64,000 bases of DNA from CAIVAT01 sp964473485 (GCA_964473485.1 CAYYPH010000006.1:1-64000), one strand, 5' to 3'; shown: positions 41,237 to 50,933, numbered from the stretch's first letter. Made by a program: numbers and translations. Notes: generated by a model from the sequence alone, not told the origin.

Positions 41237-42496
41237 TCACCTGACATCAAAGCCGGCAAGCCTGAGATGATCCCAGTAATCGGGATAGGATTTTACCACC
41301 ACGTCGGGGTTCTGGATCCTGAGACTGCCCAGTTTCAGCGCCAGCGGTGCAAGCGACATGGCCATCCGGTGATCACCGTAAGAGGCAAAGGTCAATCCTT
41401 CTTGCTGCACCGGTTTCAGCGGGCGGATCTCGAGGGCTGTCATGACATCTCCGCGGGCCACGATCTCGCCCGAGAAGCCAAGTTTCTCTATCTCATTCTT
41501 GATGGCCCGCAACCGGTCGGTCTCCTTGATCTTCAGGCTCTGCAGTCCTTCGAACCGGCCGCGGATGCCAAGGCCCACGCAGGTTGAGATGACTGCCTGT
41601 GCAATATCGGGGTAATCGGTGAAATCGAAGTAAAACCCGTCGATCCGTTTGCGGAAACTGGTAAGCCTTACGCCTTTGTCAGTGAATCTGGTTTCGACCC
41701 CGAAGTTACGGTAGATATCCGCCAGCACTTCGTCCCCCTGCAGGTTGTTATGGTCAAGGCCGGTGAGTAAAAGATCAGCTTCACCCGCAAGGGCAGCTGC
41801 CTCGTACCAGAATGCGGCGGCCGACCAGTCGTTGGCTACCCGGTAAGGTCTTGCCTTGTATTTTCCGGGGAACACCCTGATGGACCTTTTCCCTGTTTTG
41901 ACGCGGATCCCGAAATGTTCCAGCAACCCTGCCGTCATACTGACATAAGGGGATGAAACCGGCTGCCCCCGGAAAATGATCCTGAGCCCGGCCGGCAGAT
42001 AAGGAGCAATCAGCAGCAACGCCGAAGTGAACTGGCTGCTGACACCCGGATCGATGGTCACTTCACGGCCCGTTAGCGCGCTTCCGCGGATCAGCAAAGG
42101 AGGATACCCCGGTTTGGCCAGGTAATCAATCGATGCTCCGATCGACTTCAGGGCTTCAACCAGTTCGCCGATGGGTCGCTGTTTCATCCGTTCAATTCCC
42201 GTCAGGACCCATTTACCGTGTTTCATGCTCAGGTAAGCGGTAAGAAAACGCATGACCGTTCCCGCGTTGGCTGTATCGAATTCCCTGACCGCATCCGGGC
42301 GGCTCTGCGCGGAGATCTCCTGAAGGATCCTCGCGAGCAGCACCGTGTCGTCGGCGCGCGACAGGTTCATGATCTCGGGATTGCATCCGCAAAGAGCCCG
42401 GATGATCAGCAGCCGGTTGCTGATGCTCTTGGATGCCGGCAGCTGCAGTTCGCCCCGGATGGTCTGGTTTTTTACAGATATGGTATAGGTTTTCAT
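41237..42496 (-). CDS. aroA: 3-phosphoshikimate 1-carboxyvinyltransferase (EPSP synthase)
   Basis: 419 residues. It joins shikimate-3-phosphate and phosphoenolpyruvate in the shikimate pathway. The substrate-binding segment LPASKSISNRLLIIRAL, the NAGTVMRFLTAY phosphoenolpyruvate motif, SSQFTSALLLIAPYL, the KIKETDRLRAI motif and the YGDHRMAMSLAPLAL motif are all present. Length is normal. Its ATG overlaps the aroB stop by 4 nt (ATGA), so translation is probably coupled. Confidence 0.95.
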   Translation of the reverse strand: MKTYTISVKNQTIRGELQLPASKSISNRLLIIRALCGCNPEIMNLSRADDTVLLARILQEISAQSRPDAVREFDTANAGTVMRFLTAYLSMKHGKWVLTGIERMKQRPIGELVEALKSIGASIDYLAKPGYPPLLIRGSALTGREVTIDPGVSSQFTSALLLIAPYLPAGLRIIFRGQPVSSPYVSMTAGLLEHFGIRVKTGKRSIRVFPGKYKARPYRVANDWSAAAFWYEAAALAGEADLLLTGLDHNNLQGDEVLADIYRNFGVETRFTDKGVRLTSFRKRIDGFYFDFTDYPDIAQAVISTCVGLGIRGRFEGLQSLKIKETDRLRAIKNEIEKLGFSGEIVARGDVMTALEIRPLKPVQQEGLTFASYGDHRMAMSLAPLALKLGSLRIQNPDVVVKSYPDYWDHLRLAGFDVR

Positions 42497-43707
42497 GGCG
42501 ATAACCTTTCTGTATCTGTGTCCTGACAGGCAGCAAAGGAAGGTCCGTTCACCATGGCACTGCCCGACGAGGCCTCCTTTTCCCGAGCGGAATGCGCGGC
42601 CGCGATATCACGCACCGTTTCAAGAGCAGCAACGATCTCGTTTTCGGTGCAGCGAACCTGCAACAGGGGCTCGCCCGGCTTACGGATGAGGGTAAATTCG
42701 ATGTGACCCGAACGGCGTTTTTTATCATGCAGCATGGTGTCGGTGATATCCCCGACAGGAAGTGATGCAATGCAGGTTACCGCGAAGTGCTTCATCATGA
42801 AACCGGTGATGGCCGTAAAGTCGGTTTCCGGCAGCCCTGCTTTTTGCATGGACAATAACGCGGCAACCATCATCCCGGCTGCCACTGCTTCGCCATGGTA
42901 CAATGGCTCTGCCAGTATGCGGTGCGACAGGGTTTCATAGGCGTGACCGGCGGTGTGTCCGAAATTCAGCACCTTCCTGAGGCGTTTTTCGCGGTAATCT
43001 TCCCTCACGATCCTTACTTTGTACGTTACCGTAAAACGTATCAGATCATCCATGAACCGGTGAACAGGTGAACTGGTAAGCAGTTCTGTCGCATCCATGG
43101 CCAGGAGTCTTTTCCATAAACGGCCGTCGCCTGTCAATATTGATTTGACAATTTCAGCAAATCCCGACCTGAAATGCCGCGGTGGAAGGGTTTTAAGAAA
43201 CCCGGTATGGATAAATACCGCCAGCGGATTATGAAAAAAACCCACCTGGTTTTTGACCATATCGAGGTTGATGCCTGTTTTTCCGCCGATTGCAGCATCC
43301 ACCTGTCCGATCAGGGAGGTCGGGATGTTGACATACCTGATACCGCGCTGATATCCGGCGGCGACAAATCCACCGAGATCGCTTACCACTCCTCCGCCAA
43401 GATTGATCATCAGGCTGTGACGGGTAGCCCCGGCAGATGCCAGTTCCGTCCAGAGGCTTACGGCGTTTCCAAATGATTTCGATACCTCCCCGCCCTTAAC
43501 CTGAAGGTGATGATAACCTGCGATAGACGCAGCGCCCTCCCGGAGCGCCGGAAGACAACATTCAGCAGTCGCTTCGTCGGTGAGCAGAAAGACCTTATCA
43601 AACCGCGGCCGTGCCGTGGCGACCAGCTTATCAAGATGGCGCAACGAGTCCTTTCCCAGGTAAACCGGGGTGCGTTCAACGTGGACGATGCGGCATGATA
43701 ACTTCAT
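42493..43707 (-). CDS. aroB: 3-dehydroquinate synthase
   Basis: 404 residues. It converts DAHP to 3-dehydroquinate using NAD and a metal ion. Visible motifs: GGGVVSDLGGFVAAGYQRGI, PTSLIGQVDAAIGGKTGINL, KNQVGFFHNP, FAEIVKSIL, LNFGHTAGHAYE, HGEAVAAGMM and the Lys-rich DKKRRSGHIEF end. The family is usually about 340-370 residues; the last 40 or so (from about residue 365, SAREKEASSGSAMVNGPSF) are an extra low-complexity tail just before the aroA overlap. First gene of an aroB-aroA unit. Confidence 0.95.
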   Translation of the reverse strand: MKLSCRIVHVERTPVYLGKDSLRHLDKLVATARPRFDKVFLLTDEATAECCLPALREGAASIAGYHHLQVKGGEVSKSFGNAVSLWTELASAGATRHSLMINLGGGVVSDLGGFVAAGYQRGIRYVNIPTSLIGQVDAAIGGKTGINLDMVKNQVGFFHNPLAVFIHTGFLKTLPPRHFRSGFAEIVKSILTGDGRLWKRLLAMDATELLTSSPVHRFMDDLIRFTVTYKVRIVREDYREKRLRKVLNFGHTAGHAYETLSHRILAEPLYHGEAVAAGMMVAALLSMQKAGLPETDFTAITGFMMKHFAVTCIASLPVGDITDTMLHDKKRRSGHIEFTLIRKPGEPLLQVRCTENEIVAALETVRDIAAAHSAREKEASSGSAMVNGPSFAACQDTDTERLSP

Positions 43708-43737
43708 CGCGATATTCCCGAATAGTGTGGATCTAAA

Positions 43738-44946
43738 TCAGAAATACGGGGTCATCAGCAGGCTGATGTCCTTGAATGGCAGATTGAAAGCACGGCTGAT
43801 GGACAGACTGGTGAGTATCCCGTTGTACATGTACACACCCTGCCGCACGCCCGGTTCCTTCTTCAGCAGGTTTTCAATTCCTCCTTCGGTGCCGATGTCG
43901 AGCACGATGGGGACAATGATGTTGTTTAGCGCCTGTGAGGCGGTGTGCGGCACTTTCGAAGGGATATTGGGCACCGCGTAATGCGTAACGCCGTGCACCT
44001 TATACACAGGGGCATTGTGGGTGGTGGGCCGCGACGTTTCGAAGCAACCTCCCTGGTCGATGCTGACATCGATCGCCACCGAACCCTCTTTCATCTCGCT
44101 GATCATCTCCTCGGTGATGATGCAGGGCGATTTGCCTTCGGGTGAATGAATGGCCCCGATCAGCACGTCGGCGGTCTTCATCGACTCAAGCAGGATCTTT
44201 GGATGCAGGATTGACGTGGACACCCGTATGCCAAGGTTGCTCTGGATCCGGCGCAGGCGGTATACCGAATTGTCGAAGACCTTCACCTGGGCGCCGGCCC
44301 CGATGGCCGAACGGGCGGCAAATTCGCCTACCGTACCAGCCCCGATGATCACGACCTCCGAAGGCATGATGCCCGTAAACCCTCCGAACATTTTCCCCCT
44401 TCCATATTCGGGGTTGGCAAGATATTCAGCGGCAATGAAGATCGAAGTGCTCCCGGCTATTTCGCTCATGGCGCGGATGATCGACAACTGGTTCGTCTTG
44501 TCGCGGATCGATTCGAATGCGAGTGCTGTCACCTTTTTCGACAGCAGGGTCCGGAAATACTCCTCGCACTGCATGGCCAGCTGAATGGCTGAGATCACTG
44601 TTTGCTTGGGATGAAGCAGTTCAAACTCCTGCCGGCTTACAGGGGCCACTTTCAGAATGATATCGGCCTTGTAAACCTCGGTCGGGGAACTGACGATCAG
44701 GGCTCCGGCCTCACTGTATTCATGATCGCTGAAATGGGCTGTGAGACCAGCTCCCGCCTCAACCATCACCCGGTGGCCGTTCCTGCCAAGCAGCGCCACC
44801 CCGTCGGGGACCAGCGATACACGATTTTCCTGGCTCGAGACTTCCTTCGGAACGCCGATCAGCAGACTGCTTTTCTGGCGGGCAACTTCAAGCATCTCTT
44901 CCTGGGGATGCAGCAAATTCGCAAACCGGGGTTTCTGTTCATCCAT
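43738..44946 (-). CDS. ald: Alanine dehydrogenase
   Basis: 402 residues of the alanine dehydrogenase / NAD(P) transhydrogenase alpha family. IGVPKEVSSQENRVSLVPDGV is the substrate-binding N-terminal motif. The NAD-binding region is VVIIGAGTVGEFAARSAIGAGA, with SIDQGGCFETSRPTTH later. It interconverts alanine and pyruvate with ammonia and would fit amino acid catabolism. An extra 28-residue N-terminal extension (MDEQKPRFANLLHPQEEMLE) is typical of the Bacteroidota variant. A -7-like box with one mismatch lies at 44964-44971 on the minus strand. Confidence 0.9.
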   Translation of the reverse strand: MDEQKPRFANLLHPQEEMLEVARQKSSLLIGVPKEVSSQENRVSLVPDGVALLGRNGHRVMVEAGAGLTAHFSDHEYSEAGALIVSSPTEVYKADIILKVAPVSRQEFELLHPKQTVISAIQLAMQCEEYFRTLLSKKVTALAFESIRDKTNQLSIIRAMSEIAGSTSIFIAAEYLANPEYGRGKMFGGFTGIMPSEVVIIGAGTVGEFAARSAIGAGAQVKVFDNSVYRLRRIQSNLGIRVSTSILHPKILLESMKTADVLIGAIHSPEGKSPCIITEEMISEMKEGSVAIDVSIDQGGCFETSRPTTHNAPVYKVHGVTHYAVPNIPSKVPHTASQALNNIIVPIVLDIGTEGGIENLLKKEPGVRQGVYMYNGILTSLSISRAFNLPFKDISLLMTPYF

Positions 44947-45067
44947 TCGATAGAAATTTTACACGAAGATACAAAAAAACGGTTTAATCGTGAACCGTCA
45001 GACGTGCAAAACCTGCTATCCAGAAAAAATTTGACTGTCCTTCAACCACAAAAAGATTTTGTAACCA

Positions 45068-45475
45068 TCAGAACGCAACAGTGCGCACACCATCGCCCGA
45101 GATTTCAACCCTGACCGTGCCGGGGGGGAGAAGCGCTTCGATCAGTTCAGGCCACTCGATAAAGCAATAACTGCCGGAATAGAGATAATCCTCGTAACCA
45201 ATGTCATACACCTCTTCAACCTTCCTGATCCGGTAAAAATCGAAATGAAATACGGATTCACCGGCCGTGGTCCGGTATTCGTTCACAATGGAAAAGGTTG
45301 GGCTTTGCACGATGTCGGGAACCCCGAGCTGCCGGCAAAGTGCCTTGATAAAGGTGGTTTTACCCGCACCCATGGCGCCGTAAAGCGCGAATACCCGGTT
45401 CTCGGGGTAGGCCCGGAGCAACTGTTCAGCTACCCGGGGATAATCATCGACTGACTGGCATGCGACGCATTCCAT
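45068..45475 (-). CDS. tsaE: tRNA threonylcarbamoyladenosine biosynthesis ATPase
   Basis: 135 residues with a Walker A motif (GAMGAGKTTFIKAL), SPTFSIVNEYRT, HFDFYRI and the FIEWPELIEALLP motif of TsaE. It hydrolyses ATP to support the TsaB-TsaD complex that makes t6A37 in ANN-decoding tRNAs. It lies 59 nt downstream of porX in the same orientation and is probably co-transcribed with it. Confidence 0.95.
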   Translation of the reverse strand: MECVACQSVDDYPRVAEQLLRAYPENRVFALYGAMGAGKTTFIKALCRQLGVPDIVQSPTFSIVNEYRTTAGESVFHFDFYRIRKVEEVYDIGYEDYLYSGSYCFIEWPELIEALLPPGTVRVEISGDGVRTVAF

Positions 45476-45534
45476 CTCTCATCAATAAACATTTCTTATC
45501 AGGCCATCACGGCAAATACCCGGCCCCGTTTTAT

Positions 45535-47091
45535 TTATCCCCGGGGCTTCAGGACCACGAACGGAACCATCATCTCCTCCATCGAAATACCGCCATGCTG
45601 AAAGGTATTCCGGTAGTAATTGACATAATAGTTATAATTGTTCGGATAGGCAAAGAAGTCGTTGGAACGGCAGAACACATAGGATGAACTCACGTTGGTA
45701 CGGGGGAGGAAGATATCGGCCGGGTTCCGGACTTCGAAAACCTCGTCGCGCTCATATTTCAGTGCCCTGCCGGTCTTGTAGCGCAGGTTTGTATTGGTGT
45801 TGCGATCACCCAGCACCTTTACCGGATTATCCACCCTGATAGACCCATGGTCGGTCATGATGGCCACGTTCACATCCTTTTCCGACAGGTATTTCATAAT
45901 ATCGAACAGGGGAGAGTGCATGAACCAGCTTACCGTCAGCGAACGATAGGCCTTTTCATCATCGGCAAGTTCGCGGATGATCTCCATCTCGGTACGGGCA
46001 TGCGAAAGCATGTCCACAAAATTGTAAACAATGAAATTCAGCCGGTTCACCATCAGGTTGGGGATCAGTTCCAGCAGTTTCTTGCCATAGGTCTGGTTCA
46101 GCACCTTATAATAACTGTACTTCACGTCGCGACCAAACCTTTTGAGCAGTTCGCCCACCAGTTCGGACTCGAAGTTGTTTTTGGGCCCTTCATCCTCCTC
46201 GTGAACCCAAAACTTGGGATATTTTTTTTCGATCTCGGTCGGAAGCAGACCGCTGAAAATGGCATTCCTTGCATATTGCGTCACCGTGGGCAGGATGCTG
46301 TATACGATCTCCTCACGTTCCACCCGGTAAAAATCCTCGAGGATCGGTTGTAACACCTTCCACTGGTCGTAACGAAGATTATCTATCAGTATGACAAACA
46401 GCGGTTTTGAATCGGTCATCGCCGGAAAAATACGCTCCCTGATAAGGGTGTGCGATTGTACCGGCTTGCTGGCTGACTTCCCGCTGATCCACTCGGCGTA
46501 ATTGCGCTCCACGAATTTACAGAAGACCTGGTTGGCCTCATCCTTCTGCATTTTCAGTATCTGCTGCATTCCTTCGTCCTGCGACTGGCCCAGCTTAAGC
46601 TCCCAGTAGGTGATCTTTTTATAAACCTCGGCCCACTCCTCGAAACCCAGCCGGTTGGATATCTCCATGCCGATATTCCTGAACTCCTGCTGGTACTGGA
46701 AGGAGGTCTTTTCACTGACCAGCTTCTTGTTTTCAAGGTTCTTCTTGAGCGAGAGCAATATCTGGTTTGGCTTCACCGGTTTGATCAGGTAATCGGCGAT
46801 ATTGGATCCAATGGCATCCTCCATGATCCGTTCCTCCTCGCTCTTGGTGATCATCACCACCGGCAGCGTGGGATATACCTCCTTGATCCGTGCCAGGGTT
46901 TCGATCCCTGACAACCCGGGCATCTGTTCATCCAGAAAAATAATATCGAAAGGCTTGGCTTTGATTCGCTCAATGGCCTCGTGCCCGTTATTGACCGATT
47001 CGACGTCGTATCCCTTTTCCGTTAAAAAAATAATGTGAGGTTTGAGTAAATCGATCTCATCATCCACCCATAAAATTGCGATCTTGTCCAT
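45535..47091 (-). CDS. porX: PorX-type response regulator with PglZ domain (T9SS regulator)
   Basis: 518 residues. Residues 1-120 are a CheY-like receiver with acidic pocket D10/D11, phospho-acceptor D54 (FLDEQMPG) and K106-type KPVKP motif. A helical linker leads to a PglZ/alkaline-phosphatase-like domain (about 205-518: LFVILIDNLRYDQWKVLQPIL, AIMTDHGSIRV). In Porphyromonas gingivalis PorX with PorY controls T9SS gene expression. The several T9SS cargo genes in this window are potential regulon members. Divergent from the lipid A cluster, with which it shares an 89-nt intergenic region. Confidence 0.95.
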   Translation of the reverse strand: MDKIAILWVDDEIDLLKPHIIFLTEKGYDVESVNNGHEAIERIKAKPFDIIFLDEQMPGLSGIETLARIKEVYPTLPVVMITKSEEERIMEDAIGSNIADYLIKPVKPNQILLSLKKNLENKKLVSEKTSFQYQQEFRNIGMEISNRLGFEEWAEVYKKITYWELKLGQSQDEGMQQILKMQKDEANQVFCKFVERNYAEWISGKSASKPVQSHTLIRERIFPAMTDSKPLFVILIDNLRYDQWKVLQPILEDFYRVEREEIVYSILPTVTQYARNAIFSGLLPTEIEKKYPKFWVHEEDEGPKNNFESELVGELLKRFGRDVKYSYYKVLNQTYGKKLLELIPNLMVNRLNFIVYNFVDMLSHARTEMEIIRELADDEKAYRSLTVSWFMHSPLFDIMKYLSEKDVNVAIMTDHGSIRVDNPVKVLGDRNTNTNLRYKTGRALKYERDEVFEVRNPADIFLPRTNVSSSYVFCRSNDFFAYPNNYNYYVNYYRNTFQHGGISMEEMMVPFVVLKPRG

Positions 47092-47118
47092 GCCTGTGTT
47101 TTGATCTTATAAATGTCG

Positions 47119-47126
47119 TAAGTTTG
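47119..47126 (+). promoter_or_regulatory. -7 promoter box (TAAGTTTG) of the HD/lipid A cluster
   Basis: TAAGTTTG matches TAnnTTTG; a TTG lies at 47101-47103. It points toward the HD hydrolase gene and lies inside the presumed leader of porX. Confidence 0.45.
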
Positions 47127-47165
47127 CTTTTATTGTGCAACCCCGACCGATTTATAATTCTTTAA

Positions 47166-47173
47166 CAAATTTA
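47166..47173 (-). promoter_or_regulatory. -7 promoter box of porX (minus-strand TAAATTTG)
   Basis: CAAATTTA on the plus strand reads TAAATTTG on the minus strand, 75 nt upstream of the porX ATG. It lies beyond the opposing promoter, so the two transcripts would overlap at their 5' ends. Confidence 0.4.
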
Positions 47174-47180
47174 TAACGTT

Positions 47181-48419
47181 TTGCCGACGAGAAACAAACA
47201 GAAGATCGTGAACGACCCGGTTTACGGATTTATCACTATTCCCAGCGCCCTGGTATTCGATATCATCGAACATCCATGGTTCCAGCGGCTCCGGAGGATC
47301 AGGCAGCTGGGACTCACACACTACACCTATCCTTCAGCCAATCACACACGGTTTCAGCATGCGCTCGGCGCCATGCACCTGATGACGCAGGCCATCGGCG
47401 TGCTTCGGTCGAAAGGAGTCGAGATCGGTCATGATGACGCTGAGGGAGCCATACTCGCCATCCTGCTGCACGACATCGGACACGGTCCCTTTTCGCACAC
47501 CCTCGAACAAACCCTGGTCAGGGATCTTTCGCACGAAGACCTGTCGAAGCTGTTCATCCGGCGGCTCGACCGGCAGTTTGCCGGCTCGCTGAACAACGCC
47601 TACCGCATCTTCTGCGATGATTATCCGAAGAAGTTCCTTCACCAGCTCGTCTCCAGCCAGCTCGACATGGACCGGCTCGATTACCTGGCCCGCGACAGCT
47701 TCTTCACCGGCGTCGCCGAAGGGGTGATCAGTTATGAACGGATCATCAAAATGCTCACGGTGCATGAGGATGAACTGGTCGTGGAAGGGAAAGGTATTTA
47801 CTCCATTGAGAAGTTCCTGATTTCGCGGCGACTGATGTACTGGCAGGTATACCTCCACAAGACCGTTATCGCTGCCGATCAGCTGATGCTCAGTTTGCTC
47901 CGGCGGGCCAAGCACCTTTCGGCTCAGGGTGAAAAGCTGATCGCAACCCCTTCGCTGGGACTGTTTTTACAAAATGAACCGTCAAGGGCCGATTTCGAAA
48001 ATGATCCGGGGTGGCTTGAGGCCTACGCTATGATTGATGACGACGACCTGCTTTCGGCTGTAAAAATCTGGATGACACATCCCGATCCCATCCTGTCATG
48101 GCTTTGCCGGAGTCTCGTCAACAGGAACCTGTTCAGGGTTGAAATAAGCAACGAGCCCTTTGATCCTGAACGCGTTGAACGTATCAGGCAACAAACCGTC
48201 CGGCAATTCGGGATTGAGCCGGATGAGGTGGATTATTATGTCGCCTGCGAAAAGATCGAGAACAAAACCTACGATCCGAGGCATGAACGGATCATGATCA
48301 AGGCTCCCTCAGGGCAACTGGTCGACATATCACAAGCCACCGAACAGGACAGCAGCGTGGCCCTTCCGCAGACTATCAGCAAAAATCTTTTATGTTATCC
48401 CAAAGAGATAACATTTTAA
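47181..48419 (+). CDS. HD-domain phosphohydrolase
   Basis: 412 residues. The start appears to be TTG at 47181, giving MPTRNKQKIVNDPVYGFI; no in-frame ATG precedes the conserved NDPVYGFITIP segment. HD motifs: RFQHALGAMHL (first His), ILLHDIGHGPFSH (His-Asp pair) and QLDMDRLDYLARDS (Asp). It resembles SAMHD1/dGTPase-type deoxynucleotide phosphohydrolases, but the substrate is not known. First gene before lpxD, a gene order I have seen in other Bacteroidota. Confidence 0.85.
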   Translation: MPTRNKQKIVNDPVYGFITIPSALVFDIIEHPWFQRLRRIRQLGLTHYTYPSANHTRFQHALGAMHLMTQAIGVLRSKGVEIGHDDAEGAILAILLHDIGHGPFSHTLEQTLVRDLSHEDLSKLFIRRLDRQFAGSLNNAYRIFCDDYPKKFLHQLVSSQLDMDRLDYLARDSFFTGVAEGVISYERIIKMLTVHEDELVVEGKGIYSIEKFLISRRLMYWQVYLHKTVIAADQLMLSLLRRAKHLSAQGEKLIATPSLGLFLQNEPSRADFENDPGWLEAYAMIDDDDLLSAVKIWMTHPDPILSWLCRSLVNRNLFRVEISNEPFDPERVERIRQQTVRQFGIEPDEVDYYVACEKIENKTYDPRHERIMIKAPSGQLVDISQATEQDSSVALPQTISKNLLCYPKEITF

Positions 48420-48506
48420 CAATCTGATCGTTAAAAATTGCATCTCTCTCAGGAAAAATTGGTAACTTGCGCCACTTTTTCCAGCAACAGCTAATCATTG
48501 ATCCTT

Positions 48507-49541
48507 ATGGAATTCACTGCCAGTCAGATCGCCGGATTTTTACAGGGGAGCGTAGAGGGTGATCCTGAAGCCAGGGTTAACAATCTGGCCAAGATTGAAG
48601 AAGGTACCCCAGGCACGCTGACATTCCTTGCCAACCCGAAATACACTCCGTTTATTTACACCACAGGCTCGTCGGTCATCGTCGTCAACCGTGATTTTGT
48701 CGCGGCACAGCCCGTGAAGGGCACCCTGGTCAGGGTTGCGGACGCCTATTCAGCCTTTGCCCAGCTCATGTCGATGTTCGGCGACAAAGGCGAAACCCTT
48801 ACCGGTGTGGCAGGGAGCGCGTACATAGCGCAAACGGCCACCATAGGCCGGGAGGTCACAGCCGGCGAATTCAGCTATATTGGAAGTGGTTCCTTGATTG
48901 CGGATAGGGTTAGCATATATCCGCAGGTATATATCGGTGAAAATGTGAAAATCGGTGCCGGCAGTGTGATCTACCCGGGGGTGAGGATTTACCGCGACTG
49001 CCTGATCGGCGCAGGGTGCATCATCCATTCGGGGGCGGTCATCGGATCCGACGGATTTGGATTCGCTCCGCAGACAGACAGTGATTTCAGGAAAATTCCG
49101 CAACTGGGCAATGTCGTCCTTGAAGACAACGTTGAAATAGGGTCGAATACCACGATCGACCGTGCCACGCTGGGATCGACAATCCTGCGGAGGGGCGTCA
49201 AACTCGACAACCTGATCCAGGTGGCGCACAACGTGGAGATAGGCGAAAACACGGTCATCGCGGCCCAGACCGGCATCAGCGGATCGACCAGGATCGGAAA
49301 AAATTGTATGATCGGCGGCCAGGTCGGCATTGTAGGCCACATTACGATCGCTGATAATGTAAAAATAGGTGCTCAGTCGGGTATTGAAGCCAGCATTCTG
49401 ACCGAAGGCGCCATTGTACTCGGATCACCTGCCATCGAGGCTGGCAAGGCCCGGCGCAATTATATTCACTGGAGAAACCTTGACTCGATCATTAAGAAAG
49501 TATACCAATTAGAAAAAACATCGAACAAAAAGCATGAGTGA
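48507..49541 (+). CDS. lpxD: UDP-3-O-(3-hydroxyacyl)glucosamine N-acyltransferase
   Basis: 344 residues from the ATG at 48507; an in-frame TTG at 48498 adds three. It adds the N-linked acyl chain in lipid A synthesis. The N-terminal uridine-binding domain (TASQIAGFLQGSVEGDPEARV, LTFLANPKY) is followed by a left-handed beta-helix of hexapeptide repeats with the catalytic His in LIQVAHNVEIGENT and a C-terminal helix (RNYIHWRNLDSIIKKVYQLE). It overlaps lpxC-fabZ by 8 nt. Confidence 0.95.
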   Translation: MEFTASQIAGFLQGSVEGDPEARVNNLAKIEEGTPGTLTFLANPKYTPFIYTTGSSVIVVNRDFVAAQPVKGTLVRVADAYSAFAQLMSMFGDKGETLTGVAGSAYIAQTATIGREVTAGEFSYIGSGSLIADRVSIYPQVYIGENVKIGAGSVIYPGVRIYRDCLIGAGCIIHSGAVIGSDGFGFAPQTDSDFRKIPQLGNVVLEDNVEIGSNTTIDRATLGSTILRRGVKLDNLIQVAHNVEIGENTVIAAQTGISGSTRIGKNCMIGGQVGIVGHITIADNVKIGAQSGIEASILTEGAIVLGSPAIEAGKARRNYIHWRNLDSIIKKVYQLEKTSNKKHE

Positions 49542-50925
49542 TAAGCAACATACCCTTAAATCGCAGGTTAGTATAACCGGTGTTGGTTTGCATACCGGAA
49601 ACAATGTAACAATCACCTTTAAACCGGCTCCCGAAAATTATGGGTTCAAGTTCAGGAGAACCGATCTGAACGCCAGCACCCTGGTGGATGCCGACGTTGA
49701 CAACGTGGTGGATACCTCACGCGGAACGAGCCTTGAGCAGGATGGCGTGAGGATCGACACCGTGGAGCACGTACTGGCCGCCCTCACCGGACTGGAGATC
49801 GACAACGCCCTGATTGAACTCGACCAGTCGGAAACCCCCATCCTCGACGGAAGTTCAAGGTATTACGTGGAGGCCATTGAGTCGGTAGGAGTCGCTGAAC
49901 AAAAGGCGCTTCGGAGCTATTTCGAGCTCACCACCAATATTACTTATCAAAATCCCGAGAAAAAAGTCGAGATGATCGCCATCCCCTCCAACGAATTCAG
50001 GGTATCGGTCATGATCGACTACGAGTCCAAGGTTCTTCAGTCGCAGAACGCAACCCTGAACAACATCAAACAGTTTCGCGACGACTTCGCGACCTGCCGC
50101 ACCTTCGTCTTTTTACACGAGCTGGAATACCTGCTGAACAATAACCTCATCAAAGGAGGTGACCTGAGCAATGCGATCGTTTTCGTCGACCGGGTCATCA
50201 GCAAAAAGGAACTCGACCGCCTGGCCAAACTGTTTAACAAGCCAACCGTCGAGGTGTTGCGCGAAGGCATCCTGAACAATCTCGAACTCCAGTTCTCCAA
50301 TGAACCTGCGCGCCACAAACTGCTTGACATTGTAGGTGATCTTTCCCTGGTTGGGATGCCCATCAAGGCCCACATCATCGCCACACGTCCGGGGCATTAC
50401 TCCAATGTACAGTTTGCCAAGCTGATAAAAAAACAATTGAAACGCGAACGCCGCCCCGAAGACGGCCATAAGTTCGACGTCAACAAACCCCCGGTTTACA
50501 ATATCAACCAGATCAAGAACATACTGCCCCACCGCCCGCCTTTCCTGTTCCTTGACAAGATCATCGAGATGGGAAGCGATTATGTGGTCGGGGTGAAAAA
50601 TGTTACGATGAACGAAGCCTTCTTCGTGGGTCACTTCCCCGATGAACCGGTGATGCCGGGCGTTATCCAGATCGAAGCCATGGCCCAGACGGGAGGCATC
50701 CTTGCGCTAAGCATGGTTGATGATCCCCAGAACTATGCCACCCTCTTCGTAAAGATCGAGAATGTGAGGTTCAGGCACAAGGTGGTTCCCGGCGATACCA
50801 TGGTCTTCTTCAACCAGTTGAACGGTCCGATGAGGCGCGGGCTGATCAGCATGAAAGGCGTGGCGTATGTGGGAAATAAAATTGTCATGGAGGCCGAACT
50901 CATGGCCCAAATTCAACGTAAATAA
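49534..50925 (+). CDS. lpxC: Bifunctional LpxC deacetylase / FabZ dehydratase
   Basis: 463 residues. Residues 1-280 are LpxC, the zinc enzyme removing acetate from UDP-3-O-acyl-GlcNAc, the committed step of lipid A synthesis (ITGVGLHTGNNVTITF, DTVEHVLAALTGLEID, LDGSSRYYVEAI, RHKLLDIVGDLSLVG). Residues about 310-463 are FabZ, the beta-hydroxyacyl-ACP dehydratase (ILPHRPPFLFLDKIIEM, VGHFPDEPVMPGVIQIEAMA). The fusion is standard in Bacteroidota and ties lipid A to fatty acid synthesis. Overlaps lpxD; lpxA follows after 8 nt. Confidence 0.97.
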   Translation: MSDKQHTLKSQVSITGVGLHTGNNVTITFKPAPENYGFKFRRTDLNASTLVDADVDNVVDTSRGTSLEQDGVRIDTVEHVLAALTGLEIDNALIELDQSETPILDGSSRYYVEAIESVGVAEQKALRSYFELTTNITYQNPEKKVEMIAIPSNEFRVSVMIDYESKVLQSQNATLNNIKQFRDDFATCRTFVFLHELEYLLNNNLIKGGDLSNAIVFVDRVISKKELDRLAKLFNKPTVEVLREGILNNLELQFSNEPARHKLLDIVGDLSLVGMPIKAHIIATRPGHYSNVQFAKLIKKQLKRERRPEDGHKFDVNKPPVYNINQIKNILPHRPPFLFLDKIIEMGSDYVVGVKNVTMNEAFFVGHFPDEPVMPGVIQIEAMAQTGGILALSMVDDPQNYATLFVKIENVRFRHKVVPGDTMVFFNQLNGPMRRGLISMKGVAYVGNKIVMEAELMAQIQRK

Positions 50926-50933
50926 TCCCTGTT

